Positions 1 through 7,978 of a DNA stretch of 64,000 bases are shown in pieces. The notes under the pieces are model-generated. The model saw only the letters and a list, made by a program, of their open reading frames with translations, was not told the origin of the DNA and searched no databases. Each line of letters begins with the position of its first letter. Position 1 is the stretch's first letter. Position numbers and translations under genes: made by a program. Origin of the DNA: a bacterium (GTDB lineage Bacteria > Krumholzibacteriota > Krumholzibacteriia > LZORAL124-64-63); NCBI GenBank assembly GCA_016712675.1, contig JADJQR010000001.1, positions 4,659,483-4,723,482 of the forward strand, written 5' to 3'.

Positions 1-786
1 GCCAACCAGATCCAGCGAGCACGGGACGCCGCCCACGGCCAGCCGGCGCAGCGCCTCCAGCAGCAGTAGCTGGTCCTTCTGCGCGCAGAGCCGCCCGACG
101 CAGACGATGCGTGCGGGCGCGGGCGGCACGGGCGACGGGTCTCGGAGATGCTCGTCGTCGACACTGCAGTGTACGACATGCACGAAGGCGCGCCGGTGCG
201 GCGGCAGCCCGCGGCGCAGCAGCTCTGCCCCCTGCTCGCACACGGCGATCGTCGCCGCCGCCCCGGCCACCTTGGCGGCCAGTCCGATCCGCGCGGCGGT
301 CTCGAACTCCTCGGGTCCATGGATGGTCAGGATCACCGGCGGCCCGCCGAGCGCGCGAACCAGCAGCGCGACCGTCGCCGGGTTGGTGCCGAAGTGGGCA
401 TGCACCAGGTCGGTCGGCCGTGACCGCAGGCACTGGAACAGGTGGCAGGACTCGACCAGATAGGCCAGGTGGGCGACCACGCGGTGCGGGGCTCGTCGCA
501 GGAAGGAGAACATGAGCGACGATGCGCGGGCGAATCGGCGCGGGTGTGTCCAGGCGGTGCGGACCACGTCCCGGGACAGCGTCGCGACGCCCGCGGCCAG
601 CAGGACGTGGACGCGCGCGGCCTCGCGCTGATCGGCGGGATCGACCAGACCCGGCCGTGGCGGGCGGATGGTGAAGAGCGAGATCGGGGTGCCGAGGGCC
701 CCCAGGGCCGCGATCTCGCGTCGGATGAACGCATGGCTGAAGTCGGGGTAGCGGTTCACGAGATAGGCCACGCGCGGGTGGCTCAC
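1..786 (-). CDS. Glycosyltransferase, GT4/colanic-acid type (partial, runs off the window)
   Basis: This is the N-terminal 262 codons of a GT-B glycosyltransferase that probably adds a sugar to an envelope or capsule glycan from a nucleotide-sugar donor. The protein opens with YLVNRYPDFSHAFIRREI, typical of WcaL/AmsK-like colanic acid glycosyltransferases. Later it shows HAHFGTNPA, ILTIHGPEEFE and, near the cut, the linker-strand motif RIVCVGRLCAQKDQ that begins the donor-binding domain. The GTG start at 786 overlaps the stop of the preceding gene as GTGA, so translation is probably coupled. It is the last visible gene of the ABC-transporter operon, which suggests an envelope role for the operon. 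The E-x7-E donor motif lies beyond the window. The family call is firm; the acceptor is unknown. Confidence 0.85.
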   Translation of the reverse strand, partial: MSHPRVAYLVNRYPDFSHAFIRREIAALGALGTPISLFTIRPPRPGLVDPADQREAARVHVLLAAGVATLSRDVVRTAWTHPRRFARASSLMFSFLRRAPHRVVAHLAYLVESCHLFQCLRSRPTDLVHAHFGTNPATVALLVRALGGPPVILTIHGPEEFETAARIGLAAKVAGAAATIAVCEQGAELLRRGLPPHRRAFVHVVHCSVDDEHLRDPSPVPPAPARIVCVGRLCAQKDQLLLLEALRRLAVGGVPCSLDLVG

Positions 787-1370
787 GGCCGCCCCGCCAC
801 CATCTCCCGCAACGAATCCCCCCGCGCCGCCGAGTACCGCCCGTACCACCGCGCCGCGATGGTCCCCTCGCGGTCGACCAGCAGCGCCGCCACGCTGTCG
901 CTGCCGGCGGTGCCGATCTGGCCGCGGAACCAGTCCACGTCCAGGTAGAGGGTGATGGTGCGGTCGCGCTGCGCGCGGTCGGGGATGCCCTGCTTCATGC
1001 CGCCGTCGATCACCGCGCGCATCCACTTGAAATTGCCGCCGATGGTGGGCAGCTCGTAGTAGGCGAAGTCGGGCAGCTGCGGGGCCAGCGTGTCGAGCAC
1101 GGCCAGCCAGGTGTCGAGGTCGGCCTGCTGCTCGCGCTCGTAGGCGACCAGAAGCAGGTTGCGCGCGCCCTTGAGGTCGGCGGGCAGGCGCAGGGTGCGG
1201 CCGCGCAGGGACTCGGCCTCGAGGATCGGGAAGGTGCCGGGCTGCGACTCGCGGCGGTCGAGGATCTTCGTGGCGTGGGCCGGGACCGCGGCCGCAAGGA
1301 CCAGGGCCACCACCAGCGCGGCGGCGGCGGCCACGGCCGGAACCGCGCGGCGTGTCGGGGTGTTCCTCAT
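783..1370 (-). CDS. Secreted thioredoxin-fold protein without catalytic cysteines
   Basis: The 195-residue product has a clear Sec signal (RRAVPAVAAAAALVVALVLA, cleavage near VPAHA, about residue 30). The rest reads like a thioredoxin/AhpC-fold domain: LRGRTLRLPADLKGARNLLLVAY, then a TITLYLDVDWFRG strand and a closing AALLVDREGTIAARWYGRY hairpin. No CXXC pair is present, so it is not a thiol oxidoreductase in the usual sense. The spacing recalls YtfJ or ATP10-like proteins, but I cannot fix the family. The ATG at 1370 is chosen because it begins the signal peptide; the longer frame upstream runs over the permease gene. It lies 23 bases after the permease and its stop overlaps the glycosyltransferase start. 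Confidence 0.75.
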   Translation of the reverse strand: MRNTPTRRAVPAVAAAAALVVALVLAAAVPAHATKILDRRESQPGTFPILEAESLRGRTLRLPADLKGARNLLLVAYEREQQADLDTWLAVLDTLAPQLPDFAYYELPTIGGNFKWMRAVIDGGMKQGIPDRAQRDRTITLYLDVDWFRGQIGTAGSDSVAALLVDREGTIAARWYGRYSAARGDSLREMVAGRP

Positions 1371-1393
1371 GGATTGTCCTTCCCGGGGCGCCA

Positions 1394-3019
1394 TCAGCCC
1401 ACAATCTCGCTCACGTTCAGGCGGCTGCCGGCCACATGACGGTCCAGCAGGTGGCGCACCCCGAAGATGGCCAGCGGCAGCGCCCCGAGCAATCCGTAAC
1501 GCAGCGAGGCCCACGCCGCCGCGCCGAAGTTCAGCGCCGCCACGCCCACCAGCAGCCCGAACAGCACCATGCCACGCACGGTCGTCTGTGCGCTCTGGTC
1601 GCGCGTGTAGGCGCGCGAGAAGGCCAGCACGGGCTGCACGCGCTGGGCCAGCAGCAGCAGGAGTTCGCACTCGAGCGCCATCAGGGCCAGCGCCACCGCC
1701 AGGGGCAGCCCGACGGCACCCAGTTCCAGGCCGCGCACCAGCATGATCGCCAGCAACGGGACCAGCGCCAGTCCCCGCACCAGGCCGCGCTGCGCGGCCA
1801 GCAACCGGCCGGCGTCCAGGTCGGCCATCGCCACGACCCACAGCGCCTTCGGCGTGCTGCTGAAGGCGACCAGGAACGGGATCGAAACGGTCATCAGCAG
1901 CAGCGTCTGCGTGCCGCCCAGCAGCAGGTCCAGGGCCGGGTCGGCGCCGTCGCCCTCGGGTCGCGTGTGAAACCAGAGCATGCCCGTCAGCAGGACGCAA
2001 TTGAGCAGCGCGTTGGCGCCGAAGCGCCAGTCATCGCGCAGGTGTGCCGCCAGCAGCCGGCCGGTGACCCAGCCTTCGCGGCCGCGCAGCCAGGGCCGCA
2101 GCAGCAGGGGCACCACGTCGGTCCAGTGCGCGCGGCGGCGACCTGAGGGCGCCGGGCCCTCGCGGTCGGCCGGGGCCGTGCGCGGGGTGGCCAGACGCCA
2201 GCCCACCACCAGCACCAGCGCCGACAGCGCCGCCGACAGCGCCATGCCGCGCCAGGCGTCCGGACCGGCCAGCGGGTCGCCCCAGCGCGCAAACCACACC
2301 GGCGGCAGCCAGTGGCCGAGCCAGGGGTGCCTTTCGTAGAACCCGATCAGCGGTTCGGCCGCCCACATCAGCAGCAGCGGCAGCACCGCGAGGTTGCCGT
2401 CGACCAGCGGCGCGGCCAGCCTGCGCGCCTGGCGCGTGCCGACCGCGCGCACCAGCGTCGTGGCCAGCGCCGCGGCGCCCACGGCCAGCACCAGCGTCTG
2501 CAGCAGCACCGCCACCGCCAGCAGCAGCCCCGCGAGCACGGGCGGCCGACCGGTGATCATCAGCGTGACCAGCGGTGCGGCGGCCAGCGCCGCGGTCAGC
2601 TGCAGGCCCGGCATCAGCACCGTGCCCAGACGGGCCAGGATCAGGTCACGCGGCGCGATCGGCCACCAGCCCACCACGCGCTCGTCGTCCGCGCACAGCA
2701 GCGCCGGCACCACCTGCCCGACCAGGCTGGAGGCCAGGAACACGACCTGCGCCACGCACAGCGCGAGCGGACCCAGCAGCGGCTGTCCGCGCTGCGCTCC
2801 CACCGCGACGGCGACGACCAGGAACACCGAGCCCAGCGAAGCCAGCACCAGGCCGATGATGTGCATCGCCGAGGGCGGAATGCGCAGCCCGCGCGAATTG
2901 TGCGTGCGCAGCTCCTCGTACAGCCCCCGCGCGTCCTGCCGCAGCGCCTGCAGCAGCGGCAGCACCGCGGCCGGGTCGCCGCCCGCCGCGCGCACGATCC
3001 CTGCGGGCAGCCGCTTCAC
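1394..3019 (-). CDS. ABC transporter permease (ABC-2-like)
   Basis: This 541-residue polytopic membrane protein has about ten to twelve hydrophobic helices, including SAMHIIGLVLASLGSVFLVV and a cluster around the central PLVTLMITG and PVLAGLLLAVAVLLQTLVL. A roughly 60-residue polar loop, rich in Arg and Pro, splits the two halves. It is the natural membrane partner of the ATPase encoded just upstream. The GTG start at 3019 overlaps the ATPase stop (GTGA), so the two are translationally coupled. Substrate cannot be read from the sequence. The downstream glycosyltransferase hints at an envelope or glycan-related export, but that is only context. Confidence 0.85.
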   Translation of the reverse strand: MKRLPAGIVRAAGGDPAAVLPLLQALRQDARGLYEELRTHNSRGLRIPPSAMHIIGLVLASLGSVFLVVAVAVGAQRGQPLLGPLALCVAQVVFLASSLVGQVVPALLCADDERVVGWWPIAPRDLILARLGTVLMPGLQLTAALAAAPLVTLMITGRPPVLAGLLLAVAVLLQTLVLAVGAAALATTLVRAVGTRQARRLAAPLVDGNLAVLPLLLMWAAEPLIGFYERHPWLGHWLPPVWFARWGDPLAGPDAWRGMALSAALSALVLVVGWRLATPRTAPADREGPAPSGRRRAHWTDVVPLLLRPWLRGREGWVTGRLLAAHLRDDWRFGANALLNCVLLTGMLWFHTRPEGDGADPALDLLLGGTQTLLLMTVSIPFLVAFSSTPKALWVVAMADLDAGRLLAAQRGLVRGLALVPLLAIMLVRGLELGAVGLPLAVALALMALECELLLLLAQRVQPVLAFSRAYTRDQSAQTTVRGMVLFGLLVGVAALNFGAAAWASLRYGLLGALPLAIFGVRHLLDRHVAGSRLNVSEIVG

Positions 3020-3744
3020 GCGCCCACCCCGTCGCCGGTCAGCTCCAGGAAGATGTCGCGCAGCCCGGCGCCCTCGTGCCCGGCGCGCAGGTCGGCCAGC
3101 GCGCCGTCCCAGCGCAGCTTCCCCTGGTGGATAACCAGCACGCGCGAGACCACCTCTTCCACCTGCTGCAGGATGTGGCTCGAGTAGACGATGCAGGCGC
3201 CGCCGGCCGCCAGCTCGAGCAGCAGTTCGGCCAGCGTCTTCTGGCTGCGCACATCCAGGCCGTCCATCGGCTCGTCGAGCAGCAGCACCGGCGGCCGGTG
3301 CAGCAGCGCCGCGGTCACCAGCACCTTGCGCCGCATCCCCTTGCTGAAGGTGCCCAGGCGGTTGCCGCGCGCGTCGGCCACCTCGAAGCGCTCGAGCAGC
3401 GGCGTGGCGCGGGCGGTGATTTCGGCGGTCGAAAGCCCGCGGATACGCCCGGCCAGCTCGAGGTACTCGTCGGCCGTCAGGCCTTCGTACACGGTGCCGT
3501 GCTCGGGCACATAGCCGATCGCGCGCCGCACGCCGGCACCATCGGTGCGCAGGTCGCACCCGGCCACGGTGGCGGTGCCATCGCTGGGCTCGAGCAGCGT
3601 GGTCAGCAGGTTCAGCGTCGTGGTCTTGCCGGCGCCGTTGGGTCCCAGCAGTGCGGTGATGGCGCCGGCGGGGATCGTCGCGGTGAGCGCGTCGACGGCG
3701 GTGGTGTTGCCGAAGCGGCGGGTGAGGTGGTCGAGGGTGATCAT
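3016..3744 (-). CDS. ABC transporter ATP-binding protein
   Basis: The 242-residue subunit powers the neighbouring permease by ATP hydrolysis at the cytoplasmic face. It has Walker A GPNGAGKTT at residues 34-42, a Q-loop region near YVPEHGTVYEGLT, a degenerate signature FSKGMRRKV in place of LSGGQ, Walker B VLLLDEPMDGLD and the switch histidine in SSHILQQVEEV. The FSKGMRRK signature and the short single-domain length are typical of ABC-2/NatA-like exporters. It is the first gene of a four-gene operon with 4-base overlaps or very short gaps. Its start is 27 bases from the nearest copy of the palindromic repeat. Confidence 0.93.
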   Translation of the reverse strand: MITLDHLTRRFGNTTAVDALTATIPAGAITALLGPNGAGKTTTLNLLTTLLEPSDGTATVAGCDLRTDGAGVRRAIGYVPEHGTVYEGLTADEYLELAGRIRGLSTAEITARATPLLERFEVADARGNRLGTFSKGMRRKVLVTAALLHRPPVLLLDEPMDGLDVRSQKTLAELLLELAAGGACIVYSSHILQQVEEVVSRVLVIHQGKLRWDGALADLRAGHEGAGLRDIFLELTGDGVGA

Positions 3745-3770
3745 GCTCCAGCTTTCGGGTTCGGGATCAG

Positions 3771-3784
3771 TTGCGCCGGCGCAA
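3771..3784. repeat. Palindromic repeat copy, TTGCGCCGGCGCAA
   Basis: This is a perfect 14-base palindrome between the ABC operon start and the end of the DUF4143 gene. It belongs to the window-wide family with core TGCGCCGGCGCA. Confidence 0.9.
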
Positions 3785-3798
3785 GTCGTCCGTCCCGC

Positions 3799-5001
3799 CT
3801 ACAGCACATTCCACGAATAGACCATCGCTGCCGACCGCCTTTGGCACGCCTCGCCGCCATAGATCAGCGCCGCAGGTCCGCCCGCCTGCCCGGCCAGCTC
3901 CTGCCAGCGGCCGAGCCAGGCCAATGCATCCTCGGCAATCGTGAGGGCGGACTTCGCCTCGATCGGCACCAGCTCCTGGCCGCGGTCGAGCACGAAGTCG
4001 ATCTCCTTGCCCGAGGAGTCGCGCCAGAAGTGGAGGTCCGGCTCGAGCCCGCGATTGAACCGGTTCTTCACCAGTTCGGCAAACACGAGGCTCTCGAACA
4101 CGGCGCCGCGCAGCGCGTGCGTGCGCAGCTCGTCAGCCGAGCGGATGCGCAGCAGGTAGCAGAGCAGCCCCGTGTCGAGGAAGTACAGCTTCGGGCGCTT
4201 GATCAGCCGCTTGCTGAAGTTGCGGTGATGCGGCCGCAGCAGCTTGACCAGGTAGCTCGCCTCCAGCACCGACAGCCAGCTGCGGGCGGTGGGCTGGCTG
4301 ATGCCGCAGTCGTCGGCCAGCGAGGCCAGGTTCAGCAGCTGCGCGTTGCGCCCGGCGCACAGGCCGAGGAACCGGCCGAAGGCCTCGAGGTCTCCCACGC
4401 GCAGCACCTCCGCGACATCACGCTCGACGTAGGTGCGGACGTAGTTCGCCAGCCAGTCGGCCGGCGGGATCGCCTTGTCGTGCAGACGCGGATAGCCACC
4501 GGCGATCAGGGCCTCCAGCAGGTCGGGGATGGTGGTCGAAGGCGGCGTGCCGACGGGCAACGCGCGCCCCAGCTGATCGAGGTCCAGCGGGTCGCGGCCG
4601 TGCAGCTCCGCCAGCGACAAAGGCAGCAGGCGCAGCACCGCCGCACGACCGGCCAGCGACTGGCGGATCGACTTCATCAGCAGGAAGTCGTGCGAGCCGG
4701 TCAGGATGAAACGGCCCGGCACATCGTCCTGGTCGACGAGCACCTGTATATAGGAGAAGAGCTCGGGCGCGCGCTGCGCCTCGTCGATGATCAGCCCGCC
4801 CGGATGGGCGCCGAGGAATTCGCGCGGGTCGTTGAGGGCGTACGCGCGCTGTCCGGGATCTTCCAGGTTCGCGTAGGCCAGATCGGGAAAGGCCTGGCGC
4901 GCCAGCGTCGTCTTGCCCGATTGACGCGGGCCGGTCAGCGTGACCACGGGATAGCGGCGGGCCTGCTCCCTCAGGGTGGCGGCCATGGTGCGGGCGATCA
5001 T
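3799..5001 (-). CDS. DUF4143-family AAA-14 ATPase
   Basis: The 400-residue protein has an N-terminal AAA-14 ATPase domain with Walker A GPRQSGKTT (about residues 24-32) and Walker B LIIDEAQRA, then a sensor-like LTGSHDFLLM and a C-terminal DUF4143 domain ending in a nuclease-like core (FWRDSSGKEIDFVLD, then PIEAKSA). That D...E-x-K pattern resembles a PD-(D/E)XK fold. The family is common and widely transferred; its cellular role is not settled. The ATG at 5001 has a strong ribosome site (GGGAGGAG) eight bases upstream. It stands alone, with an unusually AT-rich upstream segment, which would fit a mobile accessory gene. Confidence 0.9.
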   Translation of the reverse strand: MIARTMAATLREQARRYPVVTLTGPRQSGKTTLARQAFPDLAYANLEDPGQRAYALNDPREFLGAHPGGLIIDEAQRAPELFSYIQVLVDQDDVPGRFILTGSHDFLLMKSIRQSLAGRAAVLRLLPLSLAELHGRDPLDLDQLGRALPVGTPPSTTIPDLLEALIAGGYPRLHDKAIPPADWLANYVRTYVERDVAEVLRVGDLEAFGRFLGLCAGRNAQLLNLASLADDCGISQPTARSWLSVLEASYLVKLLRPHHRNFSKRLIKRPKLYFLDTGLLCYLLRIRSADELRTHALRGAVFESLVFAELVKNRFNRGLEPDLHFWRDSSGKEIDFVLDRGQELVPIEAKSALTIAEDALAWLGRWQELAGQAGGPAALIYGGEACQRRSAAMVYSWNVL

Positions 5002-5082
5002 GGGGGCTCCTCCCTGGCTGGGGTGGGGGGCTCTGGTGGCATTGTATCGGTCTCTGGGGGCCGTGTAAATACAAAATTGGAT

Positions 5083-5097
5083 TTTGGATTATCCAAA
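5083..5097. promoter_or_regulatory. AT-rich divergent control region with a perfect palindrome
   Basis: TTTGGATTATCCAAA is a 15-base palindrome with one central base. It lies in the only strongly AT-rich stretch of this half of the window (about 5060-5145), between the DUF4143 ATPase start and the serpin start. A TATAAT hexamer lies at 5129-5134 on the plus strand, with no convincing -35. The arrangement suggests an operator or promoter serving one or both genes. Confidence 0.4.
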
Positions 5098-5178
5098 GCA
5101 AGCGCGCGATTTTTTTATATCGTTGCAATATAATAAGTTATTGAAGGACGAGCGGCCAAGATTCGGCGGCTCCCCGGC

Positions 5179-5192
5179 TTGTGCCGGCGCAA
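5179..5192. repeat. Palindromic repeat copy, one mismatch
   Basis: TTGTGCCGGCGCAA is the family palindrome with one substitution in the left arm. It lies in the leader upstream of the serpin gene. Confidence 0.7.
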
Positions 5193-5330
5193 CAACGCCC
5201 TGCGCTCGCCCCCCCGGCCCTCCCGATAACGTATCTTCATCCCCGGAATGGCCCGCCTGGAACCGCCAACCGCGCCACGGCGTTTTCGACCAGATGCGTC
5301 CGTTTATCCCCGACCCGCAGGAGGCCCCCG

Positions 5331-6539
5331 ATGAAGTCCATGCTCACTGCCGCCACCCTTCTGTTGGTTCTGCTCCCGGCCGCCGCCCCCGCCGCCGCGG
5401 CCGACGCGCCCTTCACCCCCGCCGCCTCCGGCAACGCCTTCGGCCTGGACCTCTACACGAGCCTGCGCGCCGAGGGCCAGAACCTGTTCTTCTCGCCCGC
5501 CAGCATCGCCTATGCGCTGGCGATGACGGGCCTGGGCGCGCGTGGCGCCACCGCGGCGGAGATGGACGAGGTGTTGCACCTGCCGGCGGACGACGCCGTG
5601 GTGGCCGCCGGCTTTGGCGGGCTGATGGGCGAGGTGGCCCGCAGAAACGGCGCCGTCACCGTGAGCCTGGCCAACCGCCTGTACGGCCAGCGTGGCACGC
5701 CGTTCGCGCCCGACTTTCTGGCGCTGCTCGAGCGCCATTTCGGTGCCGGGCTGGAGCAGGTGGACTACCGCCGGGATGCCGAGGCCGCGCGCCAGCGCAT
5801 CAACGGCTGGGTCGAGGATCAGACGGCGCAGAAGATCCGCGAGCTGCTGGGGCCGGGCACGGTGGACATGGCGACCGAGCTGGTGCTGGTCAACGCGGTG
5901 TACTTCCTGGGCAAGTGGGTCGAGCCGTTCCCGAAGCACGCCACCGTCGACGCGCCCTTCCACCGCGAGCGCGACGGCGACGTCACCACGAAGTTCATGC
6001 GCACGACCGGCCACTTCGGCTACGCGGAGCAGGATGGCGTGCAGATCGCCTCGCTGCCGTACCGTGGCGGGACGATGGAGATGGTCGTGATCCTGCCGGC
6101 TGTCGGGACGCCGCTGGCGATGGTCGAGGCGCAGCTCGACGCCGATCGCCTGGCCGCCTGGCTGGAGGCGCCGGTGCCGACGCAGGTCGCGGTCACGCTG
6201 CCGCGGCTGCACCTGGAGACGTCGTTCGAGCTGGCCGACGCGCTGGCCGCGCTCGGGATGCCGACCGCGTTCACCGACCGTGCCGATTTCACGGGAATGA
6301 CGACGGACGCCACGCCGCTGTCCATCAGCAAGGTGCTCCACAAGGCGTACCTGGACGTGGATGAGGAGGGCACCGAGGCAGCGGCGGCGACGGCCGTGGT
6401 CATGGAGCGCTTGTCGGCCGTGATGCCCGGCCAGGAGAAGACCTTCCGCGCCGACAGGCCGTTCATCCTGGCTATCCGGCACACAGCCAGTGGGGCGATC
6501 CTGTTCCTCGGAAGGGTGGCGGATCCGGCGCGGAGGTAG
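5331..6539 (+). CDS. Secreted serpin (serine protease inhibitor)
   Basis: The 402-residue protein has a Sec signal (LLLVLLPAAAPAAAA, cleaved near residue 24) and a full-length serpin fold. Diagnostic blocks are NLFFSPASIAYALAMTGLGA (residues 51-70), LVNAVYFLGKWVEPF (186-200) and the C-terminal signature DRPFILAIRH plus ASGAILFLGRV. The hinge EEGTEAAAAT (345-354) has the small residues needed for loop insertion, so it is probably inhibitory rather than a storage form. Counting from the hinge, P1 falls at Leu361 with Arg at P2 and Ser at P1', which would suit chymotrypsin- or subtilisin-like targets. The ATG at 5331 has GGAGG nine bases before it; longer in-frame starts lack a signal. A secreted subtilase lies elsewhere in the window (56.4 kb). 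Confidence 0.95.
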   Translation: MKSMLTAATLLLVLLPAAAPAAAADAPFTPAASGNAFGLDLYTSLRAEGQNLFFSPASIAYALAMTGLGARGATAAEMDEVLHLPADDAVVAAGFGGLMGEVARRNGAVTVSLANRLYGQRGTPFAPDFLALLERHFGAGLEQVDYRRDAEAARQRINGWVEDQTAQKIRELLGPGTVDMATELVLVNAVYFLGKWVEPFPKHATVDAPFHRERDGDVTTKFMRTTGHFGYAEQDGVQIASLPYRGGTMEMVVILPAVGTPLAMVEAQLDADRLAAWLEAPVPTQVAVTLPRLHLETSFELADALAALGMPTAFTDRADFTGMTTDATPLSISKVLHKAYLDVDEEGTEAAAATAVVMERLSAVMPGQEKTFRADRPFILAIRHTASGAILFLGRVADPARR

Positions 6540-6544
6540 AGGCG

Positions 6545-6562
6545 GCGTGCGCCGGCGCACGC
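6545..6562. repeat. Palindromic repeat copy, GTGC-armed variant
   Basis: GCGTGCGCCGGCGCACGC is a perfect 18-base palindrome six bases after the serpin stop. It keeps the family core but has GTGC/GCAC outer arms. Confidence 0.9.
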
Positions 6563-6568
6563 AAAAGG

Positions 6569-6586
6569 ACTTGCGCCGGCGCAAGT
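6569..6586. repeat. Palindromic repeat copy, full 18-base form
   Basis: ACTTGCGCCGGCGCAAGT is a perfect copy, second of three within 100 bases in the convergent gap between the serpin and the SnoaL-like gene. Such a cluster could act as a bidirectional hairpin terminator, though no T-run follows. Confidence 0.9.
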
Positions 6587-6623
6587 GCGGGAAGTTGCGC
6601 GTGCGCCGGGTTGCGCCACCCCC

Positions 6624-6641
6624 ACTTGCGTCGGCGCAAGT
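6624..6641. repeat. Palindromic repeat copy, one mismatch
   Basis: ACTTGCGTCGGCGCAAGT is the 18-base element with one central change. The degenerate text between it and the preceding copy (TTGCGCGTGCGCCGGGTTGCGCC) looks like further decayed copies. Confidence 0.85.
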
Positions 6642-6662
6642 GCCGCCGCGTGCATCCAGCCG

Positions 6663-7166
6663 CTACTTCTTCCCCTCGGACCCCGCGATGATCTCCGTCA
6701 CCCGCGGCTGCACCTCGTTCGGTACCGCGATCGACAGCTGGTAGTGCACGATCTCCAGCCGGTCGCCCGCCGCGCGCATCACGCCGGTCGCCTGCAGCAG
6801 GCCCATGCCGGAGTCGAGCTGCTCGTCGAACCAGATCACCGAGCCGTCGGCGGTGGCGCTGACGTGGCGCGCGCGCGGGACCAGCGTCCAGGCGCTCTCG
6901 CGGGCGAAGTGCGGCGCGGCCCAGGCCTGGAACGCGTCGCGTGTCCAGCGCTCGGTGCGGTCGGTGCCGATGTAGATGCCGTCGGGGGCGATCTTCTCGA
7001 AGTACGCGGGGCGCGCGTGGGCGGCGTCGGCGTGCCATTCGTCGATGAAGGCGTTGACGCGGGCGGTGAGGGCGGCGGGCGCGGCGTCTTCGGCGGCGGC
7101 CGCGCGCAAAGGCAGCGCCGCGCCGCCCAGCAGCAGCAGCGCGGCCATGATCACGAATGCTCTCAT
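6663..7166 (-). CDS. Secreted SnoaL/DUF4440-like (NTF2-fold) protein
   Basis: The 167-residue product has a signal peptide (AALLLLGGAALPLRAAAA) and then one NTF2-like domain. Family marks are the helix LTARVNAFIDEWHADAA, the PDGIYIGTDRTERWTRDAFQ segment and the beta-strands SVIWFDEQLD and RLEIVHYQLSIAVPNE. Members bind or convert small molecules, but no catalytic set can be assigned here. The ATG at 7166 starts the signal; the frame continues upstream only as a shadow of the next gene. It follows the SRPBCC gene by 17 bases and is probably co-transcribed with it. Confidence 0.8.
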   Translation of the reverse strand: MRAFVIMAALLLLGGAALPLRAAAAEDAAPAALTARVNAFIDEWHADAAHARPAYFEKIAPDGIYIGTDRTERWTRDAFQAWAAPHFARESAWTLVPRARHVSATADGSVIWFDEQLDSGMGLLQATGVMRAAGDRLEIVHYQLSIAVPNEVQPRVTEIIAGSEGKK

Positions 7167-7183
7167 CGGAACCTCTTCTAGTC

Positions 7184-7636
7184 TCAGCCCTGGTCCGGGA
7201 TCTCCGGCTCTACCAACTGCGCGAGCAGCGTCAGCGACTCCTGCCACCCCAGGTAGCACGCCTCGGTGGGGATCACCTCGGGGACGCCTTCCTGCGTGAT
7301 GGTCAGCTCGGTGCCGCACGAGACCTGCTTGAAGTCCACGGTCACGACCATGCCGCCGGGCAGGTTCGGGTCGTCGAAGGCGTCGGTGTGGCGGATGCGG
7401 CGGCCGGGCTCCAGCTCGAGGTACTTGCCGCCGAACGCGTGCGAACTGCCGGTGCCGAAATTCGTGAACGACATCTTGTAGGTGCCGCCGACCTTCGCCT
7501 CGAGGTGGTGCACCTTCGCGGTGAAGCCGTGCGGGGGCAGCCACTTGACCATGGCGTCGGGGTCGAGGAACGCGCGGTAGACGCGCTCGGCCGGGGCGCG
7601 GACGACGCGGTGCAGTCGGATGGTGTTGCCGGGCAT
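7184..7636 (-). CDS. SRPBCC / AHSA1-like protein
   Basis: The 150-residue protein is a START/Bet v1-fold domain of the activator-of-Hsp90-ATPase C-terminal type. It shows the usual opening RLHRVVRAPAERVYRAFLDP, then MVKWLPPHGFTAKVHHLEAK, GGTYKMSF and the closing GWQESLTLLAQLVE. Such proteins bind hydrophobic ligands in a central cavity. No signal is present when the ATG at 7636 is used; this start has a good ribosome site (AAAGGCGG). An in-frame extension to 7786 is proline-rich and unlike the family. It is the first gene of a two-gene unit with the SnoaL-like gene. Confidence 0.85.
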   Translation of the reverse strand: MPGNTIRLHRVVRAPAERVYRAFLDPDAMVKWLPPHGFTAKVHHLEAKVGGTYKMSFTNFGTGSSHAFGGKYLELEPGRRIRHTDAFDDPNLPGGMVVTVDFKQVSCGTELTITQEGVPEVIPTEACYLGWQESLTLLAQLVEPEIPDQG

Positions 7637-7816
7637 TTCGGGGCCGCCTTTCGTCGGGGCGGGTCTATCGGGCAGCGCCGGCGCGGCGGGGGGCTGCGCG
7701 CGGGCGGGGAGAGCCATATGATAAGGAGAGGGGGGTGGGGCGCCAGTGAGGTGCAATGACCCCGGGGCTCTCAGGTGCTCTGTCATTCATGGCCAGAACA
7801 CGCTCCGCTACATCTG

Positions 7817-7852
7817 TTTTGGCCAGCTATGGGTTGTCTTACCTGGCCAAAA
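7817..7852. promoter_or_regulatory. Inverted repeat TTTTGGCCAG...CTGGCCAAAA
   Basis: Two perfect 10-base arms at 7817-7826 and 7843-7852 are separated by 16 bases. A further TTTTGGCC lies at 7871-7878 and a TGGCCA near 7791, so the GGCC motif recurs about every 25-29 bases. This sits in the 340-base gap between divergent genes at 7636 and 7979, which holds no other gene. It may be an operator array or an RNA hairpin. Confidence 0.45.
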
Positions 7853-7944
7853 CCTCACGGTGACGCCCACTTTTGGCCGGATTCACCTGGAATCGCTTGC
7901 CATTGCGTCAGATAAGCCGAAGGTTCACGGAGCCCGGCAGAACG

Positions 7945-7962
7945 ACTTGCGCCGGCGCAAGT
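7945..7962. repeat. Palindromic repeat copy, full 18-base form
   Basis: ACTTGCGCCGGCGCAAGT, perfect, 17 bases upstream of the start of the hypothetical gene at 7979. Confidence 0.92.
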
Positions 7963-7978
7963 CGAGGGGCGGCGCTTC

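Noticed and set aside
6545-6641. Cluster of palindromes as a CRISPR array
   Set aside because: The units are palindromes of 18 bases with irregular gaps and no unique spacers of constant length.
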